From the NCBI GenBank assembly GCA_949295395.1, contig CASFLB010000083.1, forward strand, positions 1-5,017: a DNA stretch of 5,017 bases, read 5' to 3'. A program made the translations under genes and the position numbers. Each line of letters begins with the position of its first letter. Within the stretch, counting starts at the first letter, position 1. Shown one piece after another: positions 1 to 5,017 of this stretch. Under the pieces are notes generated by a model. The model did no database searches. It saw nothing but the letters and a program-made list of their open reading frames with translations, and had not been told where the DNA came from. This DNA is from an uncultured Pseudomonadota bacterium (lineage in GTDB: Bacteria > Pseudomonadota > Alphaproteobacteria > RF32 > CAG-239).

Positions 1-684
1 CAAACTACCGCCTCCTCGCGCCACAATTATAAAATCCGGTTTGGCTATATTTCCGTCTTTAGGAAGGGCGTTGAACCCTCTGACTGCCGCGGCTATTTTT
101 TCGGCGGCACCTTCGCCTTGTACCGGTGTCGGCCATAATACGATGTGACTTGGAAAACGGTCTCGTACGCGATGAATGATGTCTCGTATCACAGCACCGC
201 TGGCTGAGGTTACCACGCCAATTGTTTGTGGAAGATATGGAATTTTTTTCTTGTGAGCTTGGTCAAATAATCCTTCGGCCGCGAATTGTTTTTTACGTTC
301 TTCAAGGAGTTTTAATAAAGCTCCCGTACCTGATATTTCTAATTGCTCAATGACAAGTTGGTATGATGATTTGCCTGAAAAGGTGGTTATCTTTCCGGTG
401 GCAACAACTTCTAAGCCATCTTCGGGTTTGAAACGGAGGCTACTTGCAACACCGCGCCAGCATACCGCCGATATAACGGCGTTTTCGTCTTTTAGGGATA
501 AATAATAGTGCCCCGAATCGGCTCGCTTGCAGCCAAAAATTTCGCCTTTGATGCGGATGTGGTTAAAGTTTTTTTCAACACAGCGTTTAATTTCAGCTGA
601 AATTTCGCTGACACTATATTCTTTTATGTCAGCGTTAATTGTGGGAGCCTGTGGTGTTGTTTGCAGACTGAATAAATCTTCCAT
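1..684 (-). CDS. xseA: Exodeoxyribonuclease VII large subunit, N-terminal half (cut by window edge)
   Basis: XseA is the catalytic large subunit of exonuclease VII, which with several XseB subunits degrades single-stranded DNA from either end in the cytoplasm. The 228 codons present run off the left edge; the E. coli protein has 456 residues, so about half is here. Residues about 22-118 form the N-terminal OB-fold, with the family pattern [20 protein letters not shown] at 58-77. The catalytic domain begins near 140 and shows [17 protein letters not shown] (152-168), [18 protein letters not shown] (176-193) and the RGGGS motif (223-227) just before the edge. The start at 684 is supported by AGGA at 691-694 (minus strand), 6 nt upstream. 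No frameshift is seen. The gene diverges from the small gene at 868. I found no convincing sigma70 promoter in its A-rich leader. xseB is not in the window. Confidence 0.96.
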   Translation of the reverse strand, partial: MEDLFSLQTTPQAPTINADIKEYSVSEISAEIKRCVEKNFNHIRIKGEIFGCKRADSGHYYLSLKDENAVISAVCWRGVASSLRFKPEDGLEVVATGKITTFSGKSSYQLVIEQLEISGTGALLKLLEERKKQFAAEGLFDQAHKKKIPYLPQTIGVVTSASGAVIRDIIHRVRDRFPSHIVLWPTPVQGEGAAEKIAAAVRGFNALPKDGNIAKPDFIIVARGGGSL

Positions 685-867
685 TGTTGTTCCTATTTTT
701 TTCAAAATTGGTATAATTTTATTTGCTTTTCTTTATGTTGTTAAGCCTTTTTTGTTCCTGTTGATAGCTTTTTTGATTTTTCTTGTGATTTTTTTTCTTG
801 TCTTTTTTCTTTTTTGTTCGTATTTTAATGTTGTTCTTTGATTTTTATCCTTATCATTCTGTAAATT
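685..867. other. Divergent T-rich intergenic region between xseA and the 868 gene
   Basis: These 183 bp separate two genes transcribed away from each other, so promoters for both should lie here. The stretch 745-840 is strongly strand-asymmetric: 64 of 96 bases on the + strand are T. T-runs of 6 to 8 bases centre near 750, 771, 792 and 812, about two helical turns apart, so the DNA may be intrinsically bent; further runs near 779 and 805 are out of phase. A perfect TATAAT lies on the + strand at 712-717 but has no good -35 element at 16-18 bp. On the minus strand, the region next to xseA holds only its ribosome binding site (691-694). I see no credible coding sequence here; the hydrophobic reading frame across it is a by-product of the T-richness. 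Confidence 0.6.
831..857 (+). promoter_or_regulatory. Weak candidate promoter for the 868 gene
   Basis: A -10-like TATCAT at 852-857 ends 10 nt before the ATG at 868. The nearest -35-like hexamer, TTGTTC at 831-836, is only 15 bp away, shorter than the ideal 17. If used, transcription would begin at or just before the start codon, giving a leaderless or nearly leaderless mRNA. That would fit the absence of a Shine-Dalgarno sequence. The hexamers are weak in a T-rich background, so this is a tentative call. Confidence 0.25.
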
Positions 868-1176
868 ATGAAAAAACTACGAAAACATTATGAGGCTTTT
901 TGTCTTAAGAAAGGGGAAAAGCTGTGGCGGCGGTTTTGTGATACGGCTCCGGCCGCTGTCGGGGTGTTTGAAGATGATGAACCTAGGCTTATTCTTTTCA
1001 AAGATTATTTGAACAAGATTTCGTCTCGTCAACGCGTTTGGTTGAAGAAATTCTTAGAAAGCCAGCTTCATTTTTTTAGGTATGGCGGTTTAGAAGGACC
1101 AAGCTGTGCAACAGAGGAACTTCATGATCTGAAATGGTCACAAATTTATCGAGCTCATTTGGAGTGTTTTGATTAA
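868..1176 (+). CDS. Small basic protein of unknown function (102 aa)
   Basis: I do not recognise this protein. It has a strongly basic N-terminus (MKKLRKHYEAFCLKKGEKLWRR over residues 1-22), a central acidic patch EDDEPR at 35-40, a second basic stretch (SSRQRVWLKK, 52-61) and an aromatic-rich end. It has no signal peptide or membrane span and is probably cytoplasmic. Cysteines occur at 12, 24, 80 and 100, without a recognisable metal-binding pattern. The start is fixed on the upstream side by an in-frame TAA at 862-864, two codons before the ATG, but no purine-rich ribosome binding site precedes it. That is unlike every other gene here. Support for it being real: codon use resembles its neighbours, the frame fills the space between the T-rich region and a strong terminator that begins at its stop codon, and no opposing frame competes. 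A DNA- or RNA-binding role would be a guess from charge alone. Confidence 0.65.
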   Translation: MKKLRKHYEAFCLKKGEKLWRRFCDTAPAAVGVFEDDEPRLILFKDYLNKISSRQRVWLKKFLESQLHFFRYGGLEGPSCATEELHDLKWSQIYRAHLECFD

Positions 1177-1206
1177 AAAAAAGCGGAATTTTTATTCCGC
1201 TTTTTT
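1177..1206. terminator. Bidirectional Rho-independent terminator between converging genes
   Basis: A perfect 13-bp inverted repeat (arms 1177-1189 and 1194-1206, core AGCGGAAT/ATTCCGCT) encloses a TTTT loop. On the + strand the left arm begins with an A tract and the right arm ends in six T; on the minus strand the mirror arrangement holds. The hairpin can therefore end the 868 gene, whose stop codon is at 1174-1176, and the leftward gene whose stop codon is at 1211-1213. It is the only clear terminator in the window, which suggests the leftward transcripts run to this point. Confidence 0.92.
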
Positions 1207-1210
1207 GTTG

Positions 1211-2359
1211 TTATTTCGTGCTTAACTGGCAGCGATTTCTTTGTTCCAAAACCTCTAACATTTTATCATTGTCGGTGATAAGGGTTGTTAGTTCGGGGAT
1301 AATGTCCAAATTTACGCGGCAGGTGTTGAGATAGGTTTTCTTTTGTTTATTTATATTTACGCTGTTTTCAAATGTTATGATACATTCAGTTTCTGATTTT
1401 TCCATGCTCATTTTATTGCTGATTTCGATGTTGTTTGTTTTTTGCGATGAGCGAAAGCTTTCATAGGGGTTTTGCAAAGAAGGGCAGTCTTTTAGTCGGC
1501 TGACAAGTCCTCGCGTTTGAAATTTTGGCTTATAGCGCGTTATGCTTTCATCGGTCAATAAATCAGTAATATTGGGAATAGTTTTAATTGTTGATAGTTT
1601 GTCTTGGGGAATGTATAAATCAAAGTCTTGATATTTGATATGACATTTTTCCTTTTCCCAGCCGATGATTTCGATTGTTTCTGTCAGCATCATGAGACTT
1701 TTTTCTTCGCGGTCTTCTTTGCAATTTTGCAATGATGTTTGAAAGTTTTCGGAAAGGTTATTAAAACTCTCTTTTAAGGCCTGTTTTTCCTCTTGGGTTG
1801 GTTCTTGTTCCGATAATTCGCAGCTTGTGCCGATTGTTTTGGCCCAGGCAATATTAAATTTACCATCGGTCATGGTTTGTTGCATCGGTGTTTTTTTTGT
1901 TTCTCCGTTATAGGTTGATGTCATGTATGTTGTAAATGTTTCCGTTATCGGTGTGGCGGAACGATCTTGCATGGCTGAAACAAGTTCTTTCTGTAGGTCA
2001 GGTGCGATTGTGCAATTGTATAAAAACGTCATCATTCCGGGGATTTTTTGTGTGATGTTTACTTTGCAATTTCCGTTCTCATCTTTTCCTGCAATGTTGA
2101 TGTTTACATCCATTTTTTGTTTGCCCATAAAGGGAATCGATTTGCTGAGTTCCGGATTGTTTTTGTTAAAGTTTTCTTCATAAGGAGAGCAAGATTGTGC
2201 CGCATTTATCAATTCGGGTGAAAAATTGTATAATTTTACTTCTTCGGTTTTCGTGGTAGCGGATGCTGTTGTGCCTGAGATATCTATTTTTATGCTGGTT
2301 GCGTTTGCTGAATTTATTTCAAACAGGGCTAGTCCCAGTCCTAAGATAATTTTTTTCAT
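1211..2359 (-). CDS. Exported cysteine-rich protein with three internal repeats, unknown function (382 aa)
   Basis: I do not recognise this family. The N-terminus is a Sec signal peptide: KK at 2-3, hydrophobic core IILGLGLALF (4-13), then a likely signal peptidase I site after ANA at residue 20. There is no lipobox and no further membrane span, so the mature protein of about 362 residues is probably periplasmic or secreted. It has ten cysteines (57, 98, 116, 180, 213, 239, 292, 326, 347, 377), an even number. These fall into three similar units. Unit 1 (about 45-183) and unit 3 (about 280-380) each have four cysteines and end in CELS (180-183) and CQLS (377-380). Unit 2 (about 201-275) has two. 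NFSPELINAAQSC (45-57) aligns with NLSENFQTSLQNC (201-213). The start is supported by GGGAG at 2366-2370, 6 nt upstream. The gene lies 64 nt after ftsY on the same strand and ends at the shared terminator, so it may be the last gene of the mtaB-ftsY transcript. Disulfide bonding and a role in the envelope are inference. Confidence 0.85.
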   Translation of the reverse strand: MKKIILGLGLALFEINSANATSIKIDISGTTASATTKTEEVKLYNFSPELINAAQSCSPYEENFNKNNPELSKSIPFMGKQKMDVNINIAGKDENGNCKVNITQKIPGMMTFLYNCTIAPDLQKELVSAMQDRSATPITETFTTYMTSTYNGETKKTPMQQTMTDGKFNIAWAKTIGTSCELSEQEPTQEEKQALKESFNNLSENFQTSLQNCKEDREEKSLMMLTETIEIIGWEKEKCHIKYQDFDLYIPQDKLSTIKTIPNITDLLTDESITRYKPKFQTRGLVSRLKDCPSLQNPYESFRSSQKTNNIEISNKMSMEKSETECIITFENSVNINKQKKTYLNTCRVNLDIIPELTTLITDNDKMLEVLEQRNRCQLSTK

Positions 2360-2384
2360 GTTGTTCTCCCGATATGTTTTTTTT

Positions 2385-2408
2385 ATGATATTTTACTCAT
2401 ATCATGAG
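2385..2408. repeat. Nested AT-rich inverted repeats upstream of the exported protein gene
   Basis: In the 64-nt gap between ftsY and the 2359 gene, ATGATAT (2385-2391) and ATATCAT (2399-2405) form a perfect 7-bp inverted repeat around a 7-nt centre. Overlapping it, CTCAT (2396-2400) and ATGAG (2404-2408) form a second inverted repeat around 3 nt. It lies 26-49 bp upstream of the start codon, where an operator or promoter would sit. On the minus strand TAAAAT (2390-2395) and TATCAT (2385-2390) could serve as -10 elements, but neither has a good -35. The hairpin is AT-only and is not followed by a T tract on the minus strand, so it is unlikely to terminate ftsY. It could be an operator, an mRNA structure or chance in AT-rich DNA. 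Confidence 0.35.
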
Positions 2409-2423
2409 AAAGATAAAAAAATA

Positions 2424-3344
2424 TTACTTTATCAATCCGAGAAGGTTTAAGGCATAGTCAGAGGCTTTGAATTCATCTAAATCCTCAATACCTTCACCAA
2501 CGCCGATGAAATAAACCGGAAGCGGTGCTTCTTCGGCAATGGCGACCAAAATGCCGCCTTTAGCCGAGCCGTCAAGCTTGGTTATAACAAGGCCATCAAT
2601 CTTGCATATTTGTTTGAAGGTTTTGACTTGTTCCAAAGCGTTTTGGCCGGTGGTGGCGTCTATGGTCAAAAGAGTTTGATGCGGTGCCTCGGGGATTATT
2701 TTTTGAATAACGCGGATAATCTTTTTTAATTCGTCCATCAAGCCGGTTTTGTTTTGCAGGCGGCCGGCCGTATCAATAAATACAACGTCATCTTTTTGGC
2801 GAATCGCTTCGGTAATGCCGTCATAGCACAAGCCTGCCGAATCGCACCCATTGGCGCCTTTGAAGACACGAATCTTGTTTCGTTCGCCCCAGACGCTTAA
2901 TTGTTCAACGGCGGCGGCGCGGAAGGTGTCTCCGGCAATGAAAGAAACTTGTTTGCCTTGGGTTATTAATTTGGCGGCAAGCTTGCCGATTGTGGTGGTT
3001 TTTCCGGCGCCATTGACGCCGACCATTAAAATGATTTGCGGTTTTGAATCCGTTTTTATTTCAAGCCTTTTTTCGCAAGGAGCGATGATTTTTTCGATTT
3101 CAACGGCAAGCTCTTTTTTGATGTCTTCTGTTGAAAGTTCTTTATCCAGGCGACGCTTGGAAAACGAATCGATAATCTTCATGGTGGCTTTAACGCCCAT
3201 GTCACTGCTGATTAAAACATCACTCAAGTCTTCTAAGGTTTGCGAATCGACTTTTTTCTTGGTGAAAATGCCGCTGATGCCTTCGGTTAATTTGTTTGAG
3301 CTTTTCTTTAAGCCGAATCCGAGTTTTTGAAAAAAGTTAGCCAT
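2424..3344 (-). CDS. ftsY: Signal recognition particle receptor FtsY (306 aa)
   Basis: FtsY is the SRP-family GTPase that docks SRP-ribosome complexes at the inner membrane and passes nascent membrane proteins to SecYEG. Residues 2-27 form an amphipathic stretch (FFQKLGFGLKKSSNKL at 4-19), the usual membrane-targeting helix. The N domain follows to about 95, then the G domain with all five motifs: G1 GVNGAGKT (109-116), G2 DTFRAAA (139-145), G3 DTAGR (191-195), G4 TKLDG (255-259) and G5 GVGE (281-284). The long acidic A domain of E. coli FtsY (497 aa) is absent, as in many alphaproteobacteria. There is no methionine-rich M domain, so it is not Ffh. The ATG at 3344 overlaps the end of mtaB by 8 nt, and its AGGAG (3354-3358), 9 nt upstream, lies inside mtaB, which suggests translational coupling. 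All key residues are intact. Confidence 0.97.
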   Translation of the reverse strand: MANFFQKLGFGLKKSSNKLTEGISGIFTKKKVDSQTLEDLSDVLISSDMGVKATMKIIDSFSKRRLDKELSTEDIKKELAVEIEKIIAPCEKRLEIKTDSKPQIILMVGVNGAGKTTTIGKLAAKLITQGKQVSFIAGDTFRAAAVEQLSVWGERNKIRVFKGANGCDSAGLCYDGITEAIRQKDDVVFIDTAGRLQNKTGLMDELKKIIRVIQKIIPEAPHQTLLTIDATTGQNALEQVKTFKQICKIDGLVITKLDGSAKGGILVAIAEEAPLPVYFIGVGEGIEDLDEFKASDYALNLLGLIK

Positions 3345-4383
3345 TTCTTGCTTCTCCTGCTTCTCTTAAAATCTTTGCGCGTTCGCGGCGAAGTGCCATA
3401 GGGACTTGTGGCATTTTGGCGGCCGGTGTTCCTGGGCGTTCCGAATATGGGAAGACGTGTAGCTTGTCAAGACCGGCTTCTGTTACCAACTTGACGGTGT
3501 TTTGAAAAGCTTCGTCTGTTTCAGTCGGAAAGCCACAGATAAAATCAGCACCGAATCGAGCCTCAGGGCGAACTGCTCTGATTTTTTTGCAAAGATTGAT
3601 GACATCTTCACGGCTATGGCGTCGGCCCATGCGCTTTAATATCAAATTATCTCCGGATTGAATTGACAAGTGAAAATAAGGATAAATATTTTTGTATTTA
3701 CCTACTAATTCAATAAATTTGTCATCAACGGCGGCGGGGTCGAGTGAGCCAAACTGCAGGGACGGCAGGTTTGGAAAGCTTTGCAAAATGTCTTCAACCA
3801 AGCCGCTGAATGAGGGCTTGTAAGAACAAGCGTCAACACCGGTTAAGCAAATTTCTTCAAAGCCTTCATCAAGCAAAGTTTTGATTTGTGTCTTTATAAC
3901 CTCAGCGTTTACCGAGCGGTTGGCTCCGCGAGCGTAAGGAATGATACAATAAGTACAGCGGTGGTCGCAACCTTGTTGAATTTGTACGAAAGCTCTTTGG
4001 CGGCCTTCAAAGCCGGTGATTAAGTAGCGGTCATAATTTTCGTATTCAAAAATATCTCCGACAATGATTTTATCTGCCGGATAGGGGGAGGTGATATATT
4101 TTTCTATCTCGGTTTTTTCTTTATTGCCCAGTACAAGGTCAACTTCTTCCATAGCAGCAAATTTTGCGGCGGCAATTTGGGCGGCGCAGCCAGTAACAAT
4201 AATCTTAGCGTCAGGGTTTTCTTTGCGCAATTTGCGAATCGTCTGGCGGCACTGGCGTTCCGCTTCTTTGGTGACGGCGCAGCTGTTTATGATGATGATA
4301 TTGTCGGCGTTTTTTAATTTTTCTTTGAAAATTTCTGCTTCATAGGCATTTAATCGACAGCCGAAAGTTATAACTTGTACCAT
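3337..4383 (-). CDS. mtaB: tRNA ms2t6A37 methylthiotransferase MtaB, lacking a TRAM domain (348 aa)
   Basis: MtaB is a radical-SAM enzyme with two 4Fe-4S clusters. It adds a methylthio group to C2 of t6A at tRNA position 37, giving ms2t6A next to the anticodon of ANN-decoding tRNAs and aiding codon pairing. The N-terminal methylthiotransferase domain carries the cluster ligands C9 (TFGCRLN), C35 (NSCAVT) and C66 (TGCAA). The radical-SAM motif is CDHRCTYC, with C139, C143 and C146, followed by IIPYARG. TFGCRLN and the short insert-free N-terminus favour MtaB over MiaB or RimO. The protein ends at LREAGEARNG (339-348), where family members usually continue about 60-80 residues into a TRAM RNA-binding domain; typical lengths are roughly 400-450. 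Its TAA (3337-3339) overlaps the ftsY start, so no TRAM segment is hidden downstream. AGGAG at 4388-4392 lies 4 nt before the ATG. It is first in the leftward operon, with a promoter at 4411-4439. Confidence 0.93.
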   Translation of the reverse strand: MVQVITFGCRLNAYEAEIFKEKLKNADNIIIINSCAVTKEAERQCRQTIRKLRKENPDAKIIVTGCAAQIAAAKFAAMEEVDLVLGNKEKTEIEKYITSPYPADKIIVGDIFEYENYDRYLITGFEGRQRAFVQIQQGCDHRCTYCIIPYARGANRSVNAEVIKTQIKTLLDEGFEEICLTGVDACSYKPSFSGLVEDILQSFPNLPSLQFGSLDPAAVDDKFIELVGKYKNIYPYFHLSIQSGDNLILKRMGRRHSREDVINLCKKIRAVRPEARFGADFICGFPTETDEAFQNTVKLVTEAGLDKLHVFPYSERPGTPAAKMPQVPMALRRERAKILREAGEARNG

Positions 4384-4410
4384 GTTTCTCCTTTTGCTTA
4401 CATCTTGTTT

Positions 4411-4439
4411 ATTCTATAAAATATTTATAATTTTCGCAA
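4411..4439 (-). promoter_or_regulatory. Sigma70-like promoter for mtaB-ftsY
   Basis: Read on the minus strand, TTGCGA (4439-4434, 4 of 6 consensus bases) and TAGAAT (4416-4411, 5 of 6) are separated by exactly 17 bp. Transcription would start near 4404, giving a leader of about 20 nt that contains the AAGGAG ribosome binding site of mtaB. No operator-like repeat overlaps it. The call rests on consensus match, spacing and position. Confidence 0.65.
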
Positions 4440-4488
4440 GTGTCATATTTTGTTTTATTTTGTGATTGTGGGTGGTTAATTTAATTTA

Positions 4489-4517
4489 TTGATTTATTAA
4501 CTTTTTGTGTATATGAT
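4489..4517 (+). promoter_or_regulatory. Sigma70-like promoter for the outer-membrane protein gene
   Basis: TTGATT (4489-4494, 4 of 6 consensus bases) and TATGAT (4512-4517, 5 of 6) are spaced by exactly 17 bp. Transcription should begin near 4524, leaving a leader of about 67 nt. The sequence just upstream is AT-rich (TTAATTTAATTTA), as is common in strong promoters. It stands back to back with the mtaB promoter, the two -35 elements being 49 bp apart. Confidence 0.7.
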
Positions 4518-4523
4518 ATCCGT

Positions 4524-4557
4524 ATTCGCGATACCTATACTTGCGGTTATGGCGAAT
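4524..4557 (+). promoter_or_regulatory. Stem-loop at the 5' end of the outer-membrane protein mRNA leader
   Basis: ATTCGC (4524-4529) pairs perfectly with GCGAAT (4552-4557). Inside, after one G-G mismatch (4530/4551), ATACC (4531-4535) pairs with GGTTAT (4545-4550) with a single bulged T. This leaves a 9-nt loop, TATACTTGC. The stem begins almost at the transcription start predicted from the promoter at 4489-4517 and ends 20 nt before the GGGAG ribosome binding site, which stays outside it. Stem-loops at the extreme 5' end, as in the E. coli ompA leader, are known to stabilise mRNA; that function here is inference. There is no T tract, so it is not a terminator. Confidence 0.5.
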
Positions 4558-4590
4558 TTATTAGATAAAAACATATAGGGAGATCTCTAA

Positions 4591-5017
4591 ATGAAGTTAA
4601 AATCTGTTTTATTGGCCTCAGCTGCCGTTTTGTTTGCCGGTTCTGCTGTTGCTGCGGACTTAACCAACCCGTTCTATTTGCCGGGTAAAGGTCAGATGAC
4701 ATCTGATACTAAGATTGAATATTTCCGTGAAAAAGATGGCAACGGTCATTATGACAATTACTTCGCTTCTGAAGAATTGGCTTATGGTTTGACCGATAAC
4801 TTGGCTATCGTTGGTACAATCGGTAACTATTTTGACCATGAAGGTGAATACAACAACAGCCACAACTTTGATTATGAAATCGGCGCTAAATACAATATGG
4901 AACATGGCCGTATTAAAGCTCAGGTTGCCGCTTCTTATTACACATACAATCCGAAGTCTTTCTTAGGTCATAATTTAGATGCTCGTTGGCAGAAATATAT
5001 CAACGGCGAAGTTAAAC
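4591..5017 (+). CDS. Outer-membrane beta-barrel-like protein, N-terminal part (cut by window edge)
   Basis: The 142 codons present begin with a clear Sec signal peptide: MKLKS, hydrophobic core VLLASAAVLFAG (6-17) and an AVA site at 19-21, giving a mature start near ADLTNPFYLPGKG. The mature part alternates polar and hydrophobic residues in short strands ending in aromatic residues or glycines, for example TKIEYFREK (40-48), NLAIVGTIGNYF (70-81), FDYEIGAKY (93-101) and IKAQVAASYYTY (108-119). Acidic or polar turns separate them. EELAYGLTDNLAIVG (61-75) resembles barrel proteins in which a periplasmic turn reads YGLTDN. I expect a transmembrane barrel, possibly a porin, but cannot name a substrate. 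GGGAG at 4578-4582, 8 nt upstream, supports the start. Strong promoter, leader hairpin and a restricted codon set (GCT/GCC, GGT, GAA, AAC) suggest high expression. The C-terminal end and its usual terminal aromatic residue lie beyond the window. Confidence 0.8.
   Translation, partial: MKLKSVLLASAAVLFAGSAVAADLTNPFYLPGKGQMTSDTKIEYFREKDGNGHYDNYFASEELAYGLTDNLAIVGTIGNYFDHEGEYNNSHNFDYEIGAKYNMEHGRIKAQVAASYYTYNPKSFLGHNLDARWQKYINGEVK

Noticed and set aside
710..715. Minus-strand TATACC as the -10 element of xseA
   Set aside because: The hexamers 17-18 bp upstream (ACATAA, AACATA) do not resemble a -35 element.
712..717. Perfect TATAAT on the + strand as a promoter for the 868 gene
   Set aside because: No reasonable -35 hexamer lies 16-18 bp upstream, and it would imply a leader of about 150 nt. 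In AT-rich DNA such a hexamer is expected by chance.
527..841. Open frame on the + strand with a very hydrophobic C-terminal half
   Set aside because: Its first half lies antisense to well-supported xseA. The hydrophobic half is what T-rich DNA encodes in this frame (TTT, CTT, ATT codons), and it has no ATG or ribosome binding site of its own after 684.
2385..2423. Possible Rho-independent terminator after ftsY
   Set aside because: The stem is only 7 bp of nearly pure AT and is followed by an A tract, not a T tract, on the minus strand.
1923..2450. Two open frames on the + strand (1923-2183 and 2226-2450)
   Set aside because: Both are antisense to the exported protein gene, which has a signal peptide, a ribosome binding site and internal repeats. 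They have no comparable support.
2851..3330. 159-codon open frame on the + strand
   Set aside because: It is antisense to the G and N domains of ftsY, whose motifs are unmistakable.
4091..4345. 84-codon open frame on the + strand
   Set aside because: It is antisense to the N-terminal domain of mtaB.
4660..4905. 81-codon open frame on the minus strand
   Set aside because: It is antisense to the outer-membrane protein gene, which has a promoter, ribosome binding site and signal peptide.
1..5017. CRISPR array, insertion sequence, tRNA or defence system
   Set aside because: I see no regularly spaced direct repeats, transposase motifs, terminal inverted repeats or cloverleaf sequences. The recognisable genes are housekeeping or envelope genes.

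Overview
The window looks like chromosomal DNA from a Gram-negative, AT-rich alphaproteobacterium. Two genes carry Sec-type signal peptides, one for an outer-membrane-barrel-like protein. The FtsY is short, with no long acidic A domain, and mtaB lies directly upstream of ftsY, a pairing familiar from alphaproteobacteria, where dapF often precedes it. The outer-membrane protein resembles ones I associate with uncultured, gut-type alphaproteobacteria. That placement is inference. I see no mobile element, CRISPR array, tRNA or rRNA.

Layout from left to right. Positions 1-684 (-) hold the N-terminal half of xseA, the large subunit of exodeoxyribonuclease VII, which runs off the left edge. A 183-bp, T-rich divergent intergenic region follows. 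Positions 868-1176 (+) encode a basic 102-residue protein of unknown function with no visible ribosome binding site. A strong 13-bp hairpin at 1177-1206, with A and T tracts on its two sides, can terminate this gene and also the leftward genes that converge on it.

The leftward block is mtaB (4383-3337), ftsY (3344-2424) and an exported cysteine-rich protein gene (2359-1211). mtaB and ftsY overlap by 8 nt and are surely co-transcribed. The exported protein gene follows ftsY after 64 nt that contain nested inverted repeats, so it may be the third gene of the operon or have its own promoter. MtaB modifies tRNA (ms2t6A37), FtsY is the signal recognition particle receptor, and the third product is itself a Sec-exported protein. 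The shared theme is translation and protein export, but no direct functional link is shown.

At the right end a 207-bp divergent intergenic region has two well-formed sigma70-like promoters back to back: one for mtaB (-) and one for the outer-membrane protein gene that starts at 4591 (+) and runs off the right edge. The outer-membrane protein transcript should begin with a stem-loop at its extreme 5' end, reminiscent of mRNA-stabilising leaders.

The most novel items are the exported protein, which appears to be built from three diverged copies of a cysteine-containing domain, the loss of the TRAM domain from MtaB, and the 5' leader hairpin of the outer-membrane protein gene. I do not see a clear new multi-gene system.
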